DNA of 8,405 nt from Candidatus Avipropionibacterium avicola (GTDB taxonomy: Bacteria; Actinomycetota; Actinomycetes; Propionibacteriales; Propionibacteriaceae): assembly GCA_018715445.1 (NCBI GenBank), contig DVLP01000316.1, forward strand, positions 1 through 8,405. Reading direction: 5' to 3'. A program made the position numbers and the translations under genes. Numbering within the stretch: position 1 is the first letter of the stretch; each line of letters opens with the position of its first letter. The notes under the pieces are model-generated. The model did no database searches. It saw nothing but the letters and a program-made list of their open reading frames with translations, and was not told where the DNA came from. This document shows, in pieces, positions 1 to 8,405 of the stretch.

Positions 1-2
1 GC

Positions 3-464
3 TCAGGCCAGCCGGGCCGGGAACCCGCCGGTTGCGATCGGCGACCACCTGGTCGGGGTGATCCGCAACAGGGACTTGCCCTGCTCGACCATCGCGCGGC
101 GGTACTCCTGCCAGTCGGGGTGCTCGCCGGCGATCGACCGGTAGTAGGCGACGAAGTCGTCCAGGGCCTCGGGCACGTCCAGCACCTCGCACTCGCCGTC
201 GACCTGGATCCAGGCACCGGAGAAGTCGTCGGACAGCACCACCACCGACACCTCCGGGCGCCGTCGGGCGTTGCGGGTCTTGGCCCGCTCCGGATAGCTC
301 GACACCACCAACCGACCTTGGTCATCCACCCCACCGCTGACCGGGGAGGCCTGCGGCCGCCCGTCGGCACGGGTGGTGATCAGCACGAACTGGTGCCGGG
401 GCCGTACGAAGTCGAGCATCTGTTCGCGGTCCACCGTCGTGGTGGTCGCCACTGTCCTGGCCAT
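3..464 (-). CDS. PPOX-class (Rv1155-like) F420/flavin-dependent oxidoreductase family protein
   Basis: The 153-aa product looks like a small split-beta-barrel protein of the pyridoxamine-phosphate-oxidase-like superfamily, in the actinobacterial branch that usually binds cofactor F420 (Rv1155 type). Seen in the sequence: a DGRPQASPV strand near residues 33-41, the family signature RAKTRNARR near residues 59-67, and a C-terminal block YRSIAGEHPDWQEYRRAMVE that closely follows the same segment of Rv1155 as I recall it. The ATG at 464 gives the usual family length; the reading frame is open 37 codons further upstream, but that extension would run through the divergent tetR promoter and looks non-coding. 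The start is preceded by CAGGAT and six bases, which can be read as a leaderless -10 or as an AGGA ribosome site. The gene is divergent from the TetR gene. The substrate cannot be told from sequence, and an FMN-binding relative is possible. Confidence 0.85.
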   Translation of the reverse strand: MARTVATTTTVDREQMLDFVRPRHQFVLITTRADGRPQASPVSGGVDDQGRLVVSSYPERAKTRNARRRPEVSVVVLSDDFSGAWIQVDGECEVLDVPEALDDFVAYYRSIAGEHPDWQEYRRAMVEQGKSLLRITPTRWSPIATGGFPARLA

Positions 465-486
465 GGCCCCATCCTGCCACCGGTCA

Positions 487-507
487 CCGCAGCGGACCAT
501 GCTGCGG
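487..507. promoter_or_regulatory. Inverted repeat, candidate operator between oxidoreductase and tetR
   Basis: CCGCAGC, seven bases, GCTGCGG: perfect 7-bp arms in the 89-bp gap between two divergent starts. TetR-family repressors often bind dyads of this kind in the gap beside their own gene, so this is a natural candidate operator for the neighbouring regulator. The arms are GC-rich in a GC-rich genome, so chance is not excluded. Confidence 0.4.
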
Positions 508-524
508 CCCGGCCCGACACCACC

Positions 525-552
525 CGACAGCATCGAGCTGACAGAATCGAGC
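525..552 (+). repeat. 14-bp tandem direct repeat just upstream of tetR
   Basis: Two adjacent 14-bp units (525-538 and 539-552) match at 12 of 14 positions; the common core is GACAG-N-ATCGAGC. The repeat ends one base before the tetR ATG. Each unit carries a -10-like hexamer (CAGCAT at 528-533, CAGAAT at 542-547). The second lies six bases before the ATG and could drive a leaderless transcript. Confidence 0.5.
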
Positions 553-553
553 C

Positions 554-1180
554 ATGGCCCGTGAACCCAGGACACCGCGGCGGCGGATGACCAGCACCGA
601 GCGACGCGAACAGTTGATCGGGATCGGGCGGGCGCTGTTCGCCGAGAAAGGGATCGACGCCACGACCGTCGAGGAGATCGCCGCCAAGGCCCAGGTCAGC
701 AAGCCGGTGGTCTACGAACACTTCGGCGGCAAGGAGGGCCTGTACGCCGTGGTGGTCGATCGCGAGACGCTGCGCCTGCTCGACGCGATCCGCGCCTCCC
801 TCACCACCGGGCGCTCCAGTCGGGCCGTCCTGGAGCAGGCCGCCCTGGCACTGCTGGACTACATCGACGACCACAGCGACGGTTTCCGCATCCTGGTCCG
901 TGATGCGCCGCTGGGGACCGGGTCCGGCTCGTACGCCTCGATCCTGTCCGACATCGCCAGCCAGGTGGAGCACCTGCTGGCTGAGGCCTTCGAGCATCGC
1001 AAGCTCGACTCCCGCCATGCCCCGATGTATGCGCAGATGTTGGTCGGGATGATCGCCTTCACCGGCCAGTGGTGGCTGGACAGCCGGCGCCCCCGCAAAC
1101 CCGAGGTGGCCGCCCATCTGGTCAACCTGGCCTGGAACGGGCTGCGCCACCTCGAGCCCAAGCCGCGGCTGGTCGACTGA
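554..1180 (+). CDS. TetR/AcrR family transcriptional regulator
   Basis: 208-aa one-component repressor-type protein. The N-terminal DNA-binding domain covers about residues 14-62: a first helix with RREQLIGIGRALFAEKG, then the helix-turn-helix TTVEEIAAKAQVSKPVVYEHFGGKEGL, a near-canonical TetR pattern (the Y-x-HF-x-x-KE-x-L ending is the recognition-helix signature). The remaining 140 residues form the helical ligand-binding and dimerisation domain, including TGQWWLDSRRP near 170-180. The DNA-binding end resembles a widespread actinobacterial TetR subgroup (mycobacterial Rv3208 is a likely relative, from memory). There is no Shine-Dalgarno before the ATG, and CAGAAT lies six bases upstream, so translation may be leaderless; an internal ATG at codon 12 is an alternative. 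It is divergent from the PPOX-type gene, a common arrangement for a regulator and its target. The ligand is unknown. Confidence 0.93.
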   Translation: MAREPRTPRRRMTSTERREQLIGIGRALFAEKGIDATTVEEIAAKAQVSKPVVYEHFGGKEGLYAVVVDRETLRLLDAIRASLTTGRSSRAVLEQAALALLDYIDDHSDGFRILVRDAPLGTGSGSYASILSDIASQVEHLLAEAFEHRKLDSRHAPMYAQMLVGMIAFTGQWWLDSRRPRKPEVAAHLVNLAWNGLRHLEPKPRLVD

Positions 1181-1213
1181 CCCGGCGTGGACCCGCCCGA
1201 ACCCGGGATCGTC

Positions 1214-1242
1214 TCTCGATGTCGAGATTCTTGACTAGAATC
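1214..1242. promoter_or_regulatory. Two overlapping palindromes and -10 box in front of marR
   Basis: TCTCGATGTCGAGA (1214-1227) has perfect 6-bp arms around TG. It overlaps by two bases a second dyad, GATTCT-N5-AGAATC (1226-1242). The hexamer TAGAAT (1236-1241) is a good -10 and ends six bases before the ATG, so transcription would begin at the start codon. The first palindrome then falls roughly where the -35 contact would be, and the second covers the -10. MarR proteins commonly repress their own promoters from dyads of this size, so autoregulation is inferred. Confidence 0.6.
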
Positions 1243-1247
1243 CGGTC

Positions 1248-1748
1248 ATGGGCACAGACGGAAGCGACGAGGTCGACCGGGTCGTCGCCGGATGGGCGGA
1301 TGTCCGACCCGACCTCGACCTGGCCCCGATGCACGTCCTGTCGCGGGTCACACGGCTGGCGCGCCACCTGGACCGTGACCGGCGTGAGGCCTTCGGCGCC
1401 CACGGCCTGGAGTCCTGGGAGTTCGACGTGCTCGCCGCGCTGCGCCGGTCCGGGACGCCGTACCAGCTCTCCCCCGGCGCGCTGGTCCGCGAGACCGGGG
1501 TGACCTCGGGCACCATGACGAACCGGGTGGACCGCCTCACCGCGCGTGGCCTGGTGCAACGCAGCAGCCATCCCGCCGACCGTCGCGGGATCCTGGTCAC
1601 CCTGACCCCGTCCGGGCTGGCTGCGGTCGACGCGGCATTCGTCGGCCTGCTCGCCGCCGAGCGTCGCATCCTGGGCGATCTGAGCGCCGAGGACTCCGAA
1701 CAGTTGGCCGACTTGCTGAGGGCAGTGACTCGTCGGTACGTCCAGTGA
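1248..1748 (+). CDS. MarR family transcriptional regulator
   Basis: 166-aa winged-helix regulator of usual MarR length. Helices in residues 25-60 (MHVLSRVTRLARHLDRDRREAFGAHGLESWEFDVLAALR) form the dimerisation and first DNA-binding part. The recognition region follows at about 75-98 (ALVRETGVTSGTMTNRVDRL), then the wing RSSHPADRRGILVTLTPSG, in which the D-x-R motif is the family hallmark. The C-terminal helices close the dimer interface. No Shine-Dalgarno precedes the ATG; a TAGAAT box sits six bases upstream, which suggests a leaderless mRNA. Dyads over the promoter suggest autoregulation. ispE starts 15 bp downstream in the same frame, so the two may be cotranscribed, although ispE also has its own possible -10. 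No cysteine is present, so a thiol redox sensor of the OhrR type is unlikely. The ligand is unknown. Confidence 0.93.
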   Translation: MGTDGSDEVDRVVAGWADVRPDLDLAPMHVLSRVTRLARHLDRDRREAFGAHGLESWEFDVLAALRRSGTPYQLSPGALVRETGVTSGTMTNRVDRLTARGLVQRSSHPADRRGILVTLTPSGLAAVDAAFVGLLAAERRILGDLSAEDSEQLADLLRAVTRRYVQ

Positions 1749-1750
1749 CC

Positions 1751-1756
1751 TACGCT
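1751..1756 (+). promoter_or_regulatory. Candidate -10 box for leaderless ispE mRNA
   Basis: TACGCT (TANNNT pattern) lies in the 15-bp gap between marR and ispE, seven bases before the ispE GTG. No ribosome-binding sequence is visible in the gap. No convincing -35 is seen inside the end of marR. Confidence 0.35.
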
Positions 1757-1763
1757 CACCGAT

Positions 1764-2690
1764 GTGGACACAGATGAGGCGATCCGGGTCCGGGTCCCCG
1801 CCAAGATCAACCTGACGCTCGGCGTCGGGCCGCGCGAGGACGACGGATACCACCAGCTCGCCACCGTCTTCCAGGCCATCTCCGTGCACGACGAACTCAC
1901 CGCCAGGGCTGCACCGGACGGCGTCACCGAGCTCGTGACCCACGGCCCCCAGGCCGATCTGGTGCCGGCCGGACCGGACAACCTGGTCTGGCAGGCCGCC
2001 GATCTGCTGCGCAACGAAATCCTGCCGGCCAGTCGTCGCGACCTCGGGGTCCGCATCGACGTGACCAAGGCGATCCCGGTGGCCGGTGGGATGGCCGGCG
2101 GATCGGCCGACGCTGCTGCGGCCCTGCTGGCCTGCTCCGTGCTGTGGGACCTCGACCTCGACCCGACCGAGCTGCGCGAGCTCAGCGCCGGTCTGGGCGC
2201 CGACGTCCCCTTCGCCCTCACCGGCGGGACCGCGGTCGGCACCGGACGCGGCGACCGGGTGGTCCCGGCGCTGACCCGAGGGACCTACCACTGGGTGCTG
2301 GTCTTCTCCGAGACCGGGGTGTCGACCCCGGCCGCCTTCGCCCGCCACGACGAGCTGCGCCCCGATCCGCCCGAGCCGAGCATCCCTCCGGAGCTGATGG
2401 CCGCGCTCGGGACGGGACGGGCCGCCGATCTGGCCCCCCACCTCTACAACGACCTGGCCGAGGCCACCTGCTCGATGCGGCCCGACGTGGCCGAGGTCCT
2501 CGGGTTGGCCGACCAGGTCGGGGCCCTGACCGCAATCCTGTGCGGGTCCGGCCCGACGGTGGCCTTCCTGGTCGCCGACGAGAACGCCGCCGTCGACGCC
2601 CACCTGCAGTTGCGCGCCGAGCTCGGCGCCGAGGTCGGGATGCGACGGGTCCACGGGCCGGTGCCCGGTGCCCGCCTGGTCAGCAGCTGA
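1764..2690 (+). CDS. ispE: 4-diphosphocytidyl-2-C-methyl-D-erythritol kinase
   Basis: 308-aa cytoplasmic GHMP-fold kinase that phosphorylates the 2-hydroxyl of CDP-methylerythritol with ATP, the fourth step of the MEP pathway to IPP and DMAPP. Seen: PAKINLTLGV at residues 12-21 with the substrate-binding lysine K14; DDGYHQLATVFQAI at 26-39; the glycine-rich ATP loop PVAGGMAGGSADAA at 105-118; LGADVPF at 144-150 with the likely catalytic aspartate D147; and the GHMP C-terminal motif CGSGPT at 260-265. Length is normal. The start is well fixed: the marR stop codon is in the same frame, and the GTG at 1764 is the first start codon after it. The overlapping ATG at 1762 is out of frame. In mycobacteria ispE follows rsmA on the same strand; here it faces it. 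Confidence 0.97.
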   Translation: MDTDEAIRVRVPAKINLTLGVGPREDDGYHQLATVFQAISVHDELTARAAPDGVTELVTHGPQADLVPAGPDNLVWQAADLLRNEILPASRRDLGVRIDVTKAIPVAGGMAGGSADAAAALLACSVLWDLDLDPTELRELSAGLGADVPFALTGGTAVGTGRGDRVVPALTRGTYHWVLVFSETGVSTPAAFARHDELRPDPPEPSIPPELMAALGTGRAADLAPHLYNDLAEATCSMRPDVAEVLGLADQVGALTAILCGSGPTVAFLVADENAAVDAHLQLRAELGAEVGMRRVHGPVPGARLVSS

Positions 2691-2725
2691 GGCGAAACCG
2701 ACTGGCCGCCACCGACGACGGCTGG

Positions 2726-2731
2726 GATGAT
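2726..2731 (+). promoter_or_regulatory. Candidate -10 box for leaderless mRNA of the 140-aa gene
   Basis: GATGAT followed by six bases and the ATG at 2738; the same hexamer and spacing precede rsmA on the other strand. No Shine-Dalgarno is present. It lies in the 47-bp gap after ispE. Confidence 0.35.
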
Positions 2732-2737
2732 CCCCGC

Positions 2738-3160
2738 ATGTGCTGGACGAACCTGTGGTCGATCAACTCGTCGGCGTACAGCGACGTGTTCAGGCAGTTC
2801 ACGATGGCGACCCTCGGCACCGCTCCGGAGCCGACCGAGCTCCGGATCAACTCCAGTCGACTCCGCCCGACTGCGGTCACCTTCACCCTGACGGTCAACA
2901 TGTGCGACTGCGATGCGGTGATCGGCTCCCGCGAGCCGCAGCAGCCGCGCGAGATCGAGGTTGAGTCCTGGCTGAACTGGATCCACGGACTGCCCGCTGC
3001 CGTGCCCCATGTCAGCCGTCTGGCCGTGCTCCACACCTGGAGCCCCGATGATCGGACGACACCTACCCACGCCAAAGGGATCCAGATCACCCAGGCGGAC
3101 GAGAGGATCCTGCGCGCGATCGGCGAGGATTCCCTGCTGACGATGGATGCGCCCCGCTGA
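2738..3160 (+). CDS. Hypothetical protein with a CDCD motif
   Basis: 140-aa protein that I do not assign to a family. About 17 of 140 codons end in A or T, the same strong GC3 bias as the neighbours, which supports real coding. The sequence begins MCWTNLWSINSSAYSDVFRQ, has a beta-rich middle (AVTFTLTVNMCDCDAVIGS, residues 46-64) with C57-x-C59, a tryptophan-containing helix (EVESWLNWIHGLP, 75-87) and a C-terminal region with HVSRLAVLHTW and LRAIGEDSLLTM. There is no signal peptide or membrane segment, so it is probably cytoplasmic. C2, C57 and C59 could bind metal, but this is only a guess. It follows ispE by 47 bp and ends 26 bp from the convergent rsmA stop. The ATG is favoured because codon-like sequence starts there; the open frame upstream overlaps ispE as a shadow. 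Confidence 0.75.
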   Translation: MCWTNLWSINSSAYSDVFRQFTMATLGTAPEPTELRINSSRLRPTAVTFTLTVNMCDCDAVIGSREPQQPREIEVESWLNWIHGLPAAVPHVSRLAVLHTWSPDDRTTPTHAKGIQITQADERILRAIGEDSLLTMDAPR

Positions 3161-3186
3161 GCCCAGTCCCCCGCACGACACTCGTC

Positions 3187-4050
3187 TCAGCCGGGTAGTT
3201 GCTCGGCGATCCTGGCGAACTGGGTGATCTCTAGGGTCTCACCGCGGGCCGTCGGGTCGACCCCAGCAGCCTCGAGGGCCGCTGACGCTGCCGCCGAGGA
3301 GCCGAAGAGTCCGGCCAACGCGGCGCGCATCATCTTGCGGCGCTGGTTGAACGCGGCGTCGATCACCGAGAAGACCTGCGCCCTGCTGGCGGTGGTCTGC
3401 GGCGGTTCACGACGTTCGAGGGCGACGAGCCCGGAGTCGACATTGGGCACCGGCCAGAACACTCGCGGCCCGACCACTCCTGCCTTGGTCGCCGAGGCAT
3501 ACCAGGCCACCTTGGCCGAAGGGACGCCGTACACCTTCGAGCCCGGGGTGGCGCACAGCCGCTCGGCGACCTCGAGCTGGACCATCACCAGGCCCCGTCG
3601 CCAGTGCTCCGAGAGCGCGAGGATGTGGATCAGCACCGGCACGGCCACGTTGTACGGCAGGTTCGCCACCAGCAGGGTGGGCTCCGGATCGCCCAGATCG
3701 TCGACCTGCAAGGCATCCGCCTCGACCACGCTGAGGCGGTCGAGGGCATCCGGAGCACGGTCGCGTACGGTCTGCGGCAGGGCTCCGGCCAGCAACGGGT
3801 CGATCTCGATCGCCGTGACGTGGCGGGCCACGTCGAGCAACCCCAGGGTGAGCGAGCCGAGGCCGGGACCGATCTCCAGGACGACGTCGTCGGCACCGAC
3901 CCCGGCCGCGGTGACGATGCGGCGCACCGTGTTGGCGTCGATGACGAAGTTCTGGCCGCGTTGCTTCGTGGGGCGCAGACCGAGACGGCCTGCCAGCTCC
4001 CTCACCGAGGAGGGATCCAGCAGGCCGCCGGTCGCGTTCGTCTGAGTCAC
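3187..4050 (-). CDS. rsmA: 16S rRNA (adenine(1518)-N(6)/adenine(1519)-N(6))-dimethyltransferase
   Basis: 287-aa KsgA/Dim1 methyltransferase that dimethylates two adjacent adenines in the 3' terminal hairpin of 16S rRNA during 30S maturation, using S-adenosylmethionine. Seen: the entry motif KQRGQNF at 29-35; the SAM loop [11 protein letters not shown] at 58-68; the acidic ribose contact IEID at 81-84; the adenosine-binding EADAL at 110-114; the N6-adenine methyltransferase motif NLPYNVAVP at 130-138; [12 protein letters not shown] at 198-209; and the C-terminal [12 protein letters not shown] at 234-245. All catalytic motifs are intact and the length is normal. The GTG at 4050 has no Shine-Dalgarno; GATGAT lies six bases upstream. 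It follows rpf by 29 bp, the order also found in mycobacteria, so readthrough from rpf is likely alongside a possible promoter of its own. Confidence 0.97.
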   Translation of the reverse strand: MTQTNATGGLLDPSSVRELAGRLGLRPTKQRGQNFVIDANTVRRIVTAAGVGADDVVLEIGPGLGSLTLGLLDVARHVTAIEIDPLLAGALPQTVRDRAPDALDRLSVVEADALQVDDLGDPEPTLLVANLPYNVAVPVLIHILALSEHWRRGLVMVQLEVAERLCATPGSKVYGVPSAKVAWYASATKAGVVGPRVFWPVPNVDSGLVALERREPPQTTASRAQVFSVIDAAFNQRRKMMRAALAGLFGSSAAASAALEAAGVDPTARGETLEITQFARIAEQLPG

Positions 4051-4057
4051 ACTCAGA
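4041..4057 (-). repeat. Palindrome centred on the rsmA start codon
   Basis: Plus-strand TCTGAGT-CAC-ACTCAGA: perfect 7-bp arms around three bases, and these three are the GTG start codon of rsmA on the minus strand. In an mRNA that reads in from rpf, the start codon would sit in the loop of a 7-bp hairpin. In a leaderless mRNA starting at the GTG, the 5' arm would be absent. Confidence 0.6.
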
Positions 4058-4062
4058 TCATC
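4057..4062 (-). promoter_or_regulatory. Candidate -10 box for leaderless rsmA mRNA
   Basis: GATGAT on the minus strand, six bases before the GTG, in the 29-bp gap after rpf. No good -35 is visible; that position falls over the rpf stop codon. Confidence 0.35.
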
Positions 4063-4079
4063 GCAGAGTCACTGCGGGA

Positions 4080-7036
<2,957 letters not shown>

Positions 7037-7103
7037 CGGGTCTCCGGGATGGGTGATCCGGGCGTCGGATCCGCTCGTCAGAACCCTACTGTGCCGGCCT
7101 GCC

Positions 7104-7694
7104 TCATCGATCGACGTGTCGGATCCTGTCCGCGAACGGCAGCCTCGCCCGACCCGGGGGCCGCGGCCGGTGCTCCGCGGGCCGATGGCCGAGGGTGACC
7201 AGTCCGACCAGCTCCTCGTCGCGGGGCAGGGCGAAGGCCTCGCTGACCGCCGACTGGGCCGGGCGGGGCACCCCGACGAAGGCGGAGTCGACGCCGTACG
7301 CAGTGGCGGTCAGCAACAGGGTCTGGACCACCATGCCGGCATCGACCCACCAGTACGGCGCCGACCACCGGTCGCTGTCGTGCGCCCACCCCTTGTCGGG
7401 CTCGGCGTAGCGGTCACGGTAGGCCCGTTCACTGGTGCCGACGAGCACCAGCGCCGGGGCGGCCTGCATCCCCCGCACCCAGCGATCAGGCGGCCCGTCG
7501 CCGGCGGTGAGCTGCCAGTAGCGCTCGCGGGCGGGCCCGGTCAGGCAGGTCAGCCGTACCGCCTGGGTGTGGCCGGCCGACGGCGTACGCAGGGCGGTCT
7601 GCAGGATCGTGTCGCGGAGCTGCGGGTCGAGCGGACGGTCCGGATCGTAGGTACGGATGGTGCGTCGCCGCCGGACCGCTTCGACGAGGTCCAT
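7104..7694 (-). CDS. Nitroreductase family protein (FMN-dependent)
   Basis: 196-aa protein of the FMN-binding nitroreductase fold, which reduces nitro groups, quinones, enones or related substrates with NAD(P)H or F420H2; the actual substrate is unknown. Seen: the N-terminal flavin-phosphate motif RRRRTIRTYDPDRPL at 8-22; APSAG-like TPSAGHTQAVRL at 37-48; the helix WWVDAGMVVQTLLLTATAYG at 115-134; a second FMN-contact region SAFVGVPRP at 137-145; and the closing strand LVGLVTLGHRPAEHRP at 162-177. The ATG at 7694 matches the family's N-terminus. A GTG at 7721 in the same frame overlaps the tatD stop as GTGA and would add nine residues, which would couple it to tatD translation. Neither start has a strong ribosome site. 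Length and motifs look intact. Confidence 0.88.
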   Translation of the reverse strand: MDLVEAVRRRRTIRTYDPDRPLDPQLRDTILQTALRTPSAGHTQAVRLTCLTGPARERYWQLTAGDGPPDRWVRGMQAAPALVLVGTSERAYRDRYAEPDKGWAHDSDRWSAPYWWVDAGMVVQTLLLTATAYGVDSAFVGVPRPAQSAVSEAFALPRDEELVGLVTLGHRPAEHRPRPPGRARLPFADRIRHVDR

Positions 7695-7704
7695 GCCATC
7701 AAGT

Positions 7705-7741
7705 CCCGAAGGCACGGTCACCAGGCCCCGAAGGCACGGTC
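7705..7741 (-). repeat. 22-bp tandem duplication across the tatD stop codon
   Basis: CCCGAAGGCACGGTC occurs at 7705-7719 and 7727-7741 (plus strand), with a 22-bp period. One copy encodes the last residues of TatD (DRAFGAW); the other lies in the gap to the nitroreductase ATG. The period is not a multiple of three, so the copies are read in different frames. Confidence 0.7.
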
Positions 7742-8405
7742 GCAGTTGTCGTGCAGGTGGGCGCACAGCTCGGCGAGCCCGTCGCCGCGCAGCTCGGCCA
7801 GGAACCGGACGGTGTGCGGCACCAGGAAGGAGGCGTTCGGCTTGCCCCGTGCGGGCACCGGCGTCAGATAGGGCGCATCGGTCTCCACCAGGATTCGGTC
7901 GGACGGGGTGTGGCGGGCCGCCTCCTGGAGCGCGGTGTTGGCCTTGAAGGTCACCACGCCCGGATAGGACAGCCAGGCACCGTGCTCCAGGCAGGCCCGG
8001 GCGTGGTCGACGTCGCCGGAGAAGCAGTGCATGACGACCCGGTCGGGCCAGCCCTCGGCGGCGAGCACGTCGAGCACCTCGGCGTGCGCATCGCGATCAT
8101 GGATCACCAAGGTCTTGTCGTACGCCTTCGCCAGCGCGATGTGGCGCGCGAAGCTGTCGGCCTGCAGACGCTGCTGCTGTGGGTCGGTGGTACGGAAGTG
8201 GTCGATCCCGGTCTCCCCCACGGCACGCACGCGGTCGTGGGCGTCGACCAGGAGCTGCTCGATCCTGTCGATGGCCGGGGCCAGGTCCGAGCCGAGCCGG
8301 GCGGCGTCATTGGGGTGCAGGGCCACGGCGGCGATCACCTCAGGATGCTCCGCCGCGATCCGGACCGCCCACTCGGAGCTGGCGACATCACAGCCGACCT
8401 GGACC
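7718..8405 (-). CDS. tatD: TatD family metal-dependent hydrolase (N-terminus outside window)
   Basis: C-terminal 228 residues of a TatD-type TIM-barrel metallohydrolase; members are 3'-5' exonucleases or DNases. The frame is open to the right edge and begins VQVGCDVASSEWAVRIAAEHP, so the first metal-binding motif (H-x-H-x-x) and about 40-50 residues are missing. Seen: GETGIDHF starting at 8218 (metal-ligand glutamate and substrate pocket), QQQRLQADSFARHIALA, VIHDRDAH near 8107-8084 (metal-ligand histidine), VMHCFSG near 8035-8015 (second metal-ligand histidine), and ETDAPYLTPVPARGKPN starting at 7885 (catalytic aspartate). All four later motifs are intact. The C-terminus is short, ending DRAFGAW. 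In mycobacteria tatD lies directly upstream of rpfB; here the nitroreductase and mannosyltransferase genes lie between. The GTG at 8338 is internal, not the start. Confidence 0.95.
   Translation of the reverse strand, partial: VQVGCDVASSEWAVRIAAEHPEVIAAVALHPNDAARLGSDLAPAIDRIEQLLVDAHDRVRAVGETGIDHFRTTDPQQQRLQADSFARHIALAKAYDKTLVIHDRDAHAEVLDVLAAEGWPDRVVMHCFSGDVDHARACLEHGAWLSYPGVVTFKANTALQEAARHTPSDRILVETDAPYLTPVPARGKPNASFLVPHTVRFLAELRGDGLAELCAHLHDNCDRAFGAW

Noticed and set aside
1122..2654. 510-codon open frame on the minus strand across marR and ispE
   Set aside because: Gly/Gln/Asp/Val-rich antisense frame crossing two well-supported genes; no motif.
3156..3191. Possible bidirectional terminator between the 140-aa gene and rsmA (GCTGAG/CTCAGC)
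   Set aside because: Only a 6-bp stem with a 24-base loop and no T-run; the arms simply contain the two TGA stop codons. No clear terminator is seen in this gap.
3224..4045. 273-codon open frame on the plus strand opposite rsmA
   Set aside because: Ser/Arg/Thr-rich shadow with no recognisable domain; rsmA has all catalytic motifs on the other strand.

Overview
The window is very GC-rich, densely packed bacterial DNA with strong G/C bias at third codon positions. It most likely comes from an actinobacterium. The gene content points the same way: an Rv1155-like PPOX/F420 protein, an RpfB-type resuscitation-promoting factor (three DUF348 repeats, G5, Rpf domain), an MptB-like polytopic mannosyltransferase, and the tatD / rpf / rsmA / ispE gene set. 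A member of the Propionibacteriaceae or a relative would fit, but the genus cannot be fixed from this sequence alone.

Layout. Left part (1-1750): a flavin/deazaflavin oxidoreductase-like gene on the minus strand is divergent from a TetR-type regulator on the plus strand. A MarR-type regulator follows. Middle (1750-4050): ispE (isoprenoid precursor synthesis) and a 140-aa protein of unknown function lie on the plus strand and converge on rsmA (16S rRNA dimethyltransferase) on the minus strand. Right part (4050-8405, all minus strand): reading in the direction of transcription, tatD (cut by the window edge), a nitroreductase-fold protein, an MptB-like mannosyltransferase, rpf, then rsmA. In Mycobacterium the order is tatD-rpfB-ksgA(rsmA)-ispE on one strand. 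Here tatD, rpf and rsmA keep that order, two genes sit between tatD and rpf, and ispE is on the opposite strand, tail to tail with rsmA.

Gene control. Six of the eight gene starts that can be examined have an NANNNT (-10-like) hexamer 6 or 7 nt upstream of the start codon, mostly with no good Shine-Dalgarno sequence. This is the geometry expected of leaderless transcripts. The two envelope genes (rpf and the mannosyltransferase) instead have Shine-Dalgarno-like sequences. rpf also has a full -35/-10 promoter, a 7+4+7 direct repeat over its -10, and a strong GAAA-capped hairpin in its short leader. Palindromes lie in front of the TetR and MarR genes, and one is centred on the rsmA start codon.

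I see no mobile element, CRISPR array, tRNA, rRNA or clear new multi-gene system. The points of interest are regulatory architecture, one small unknown protein, the ispE rearrangement and a 22-bp tandem duplication across the tatD stop codon.
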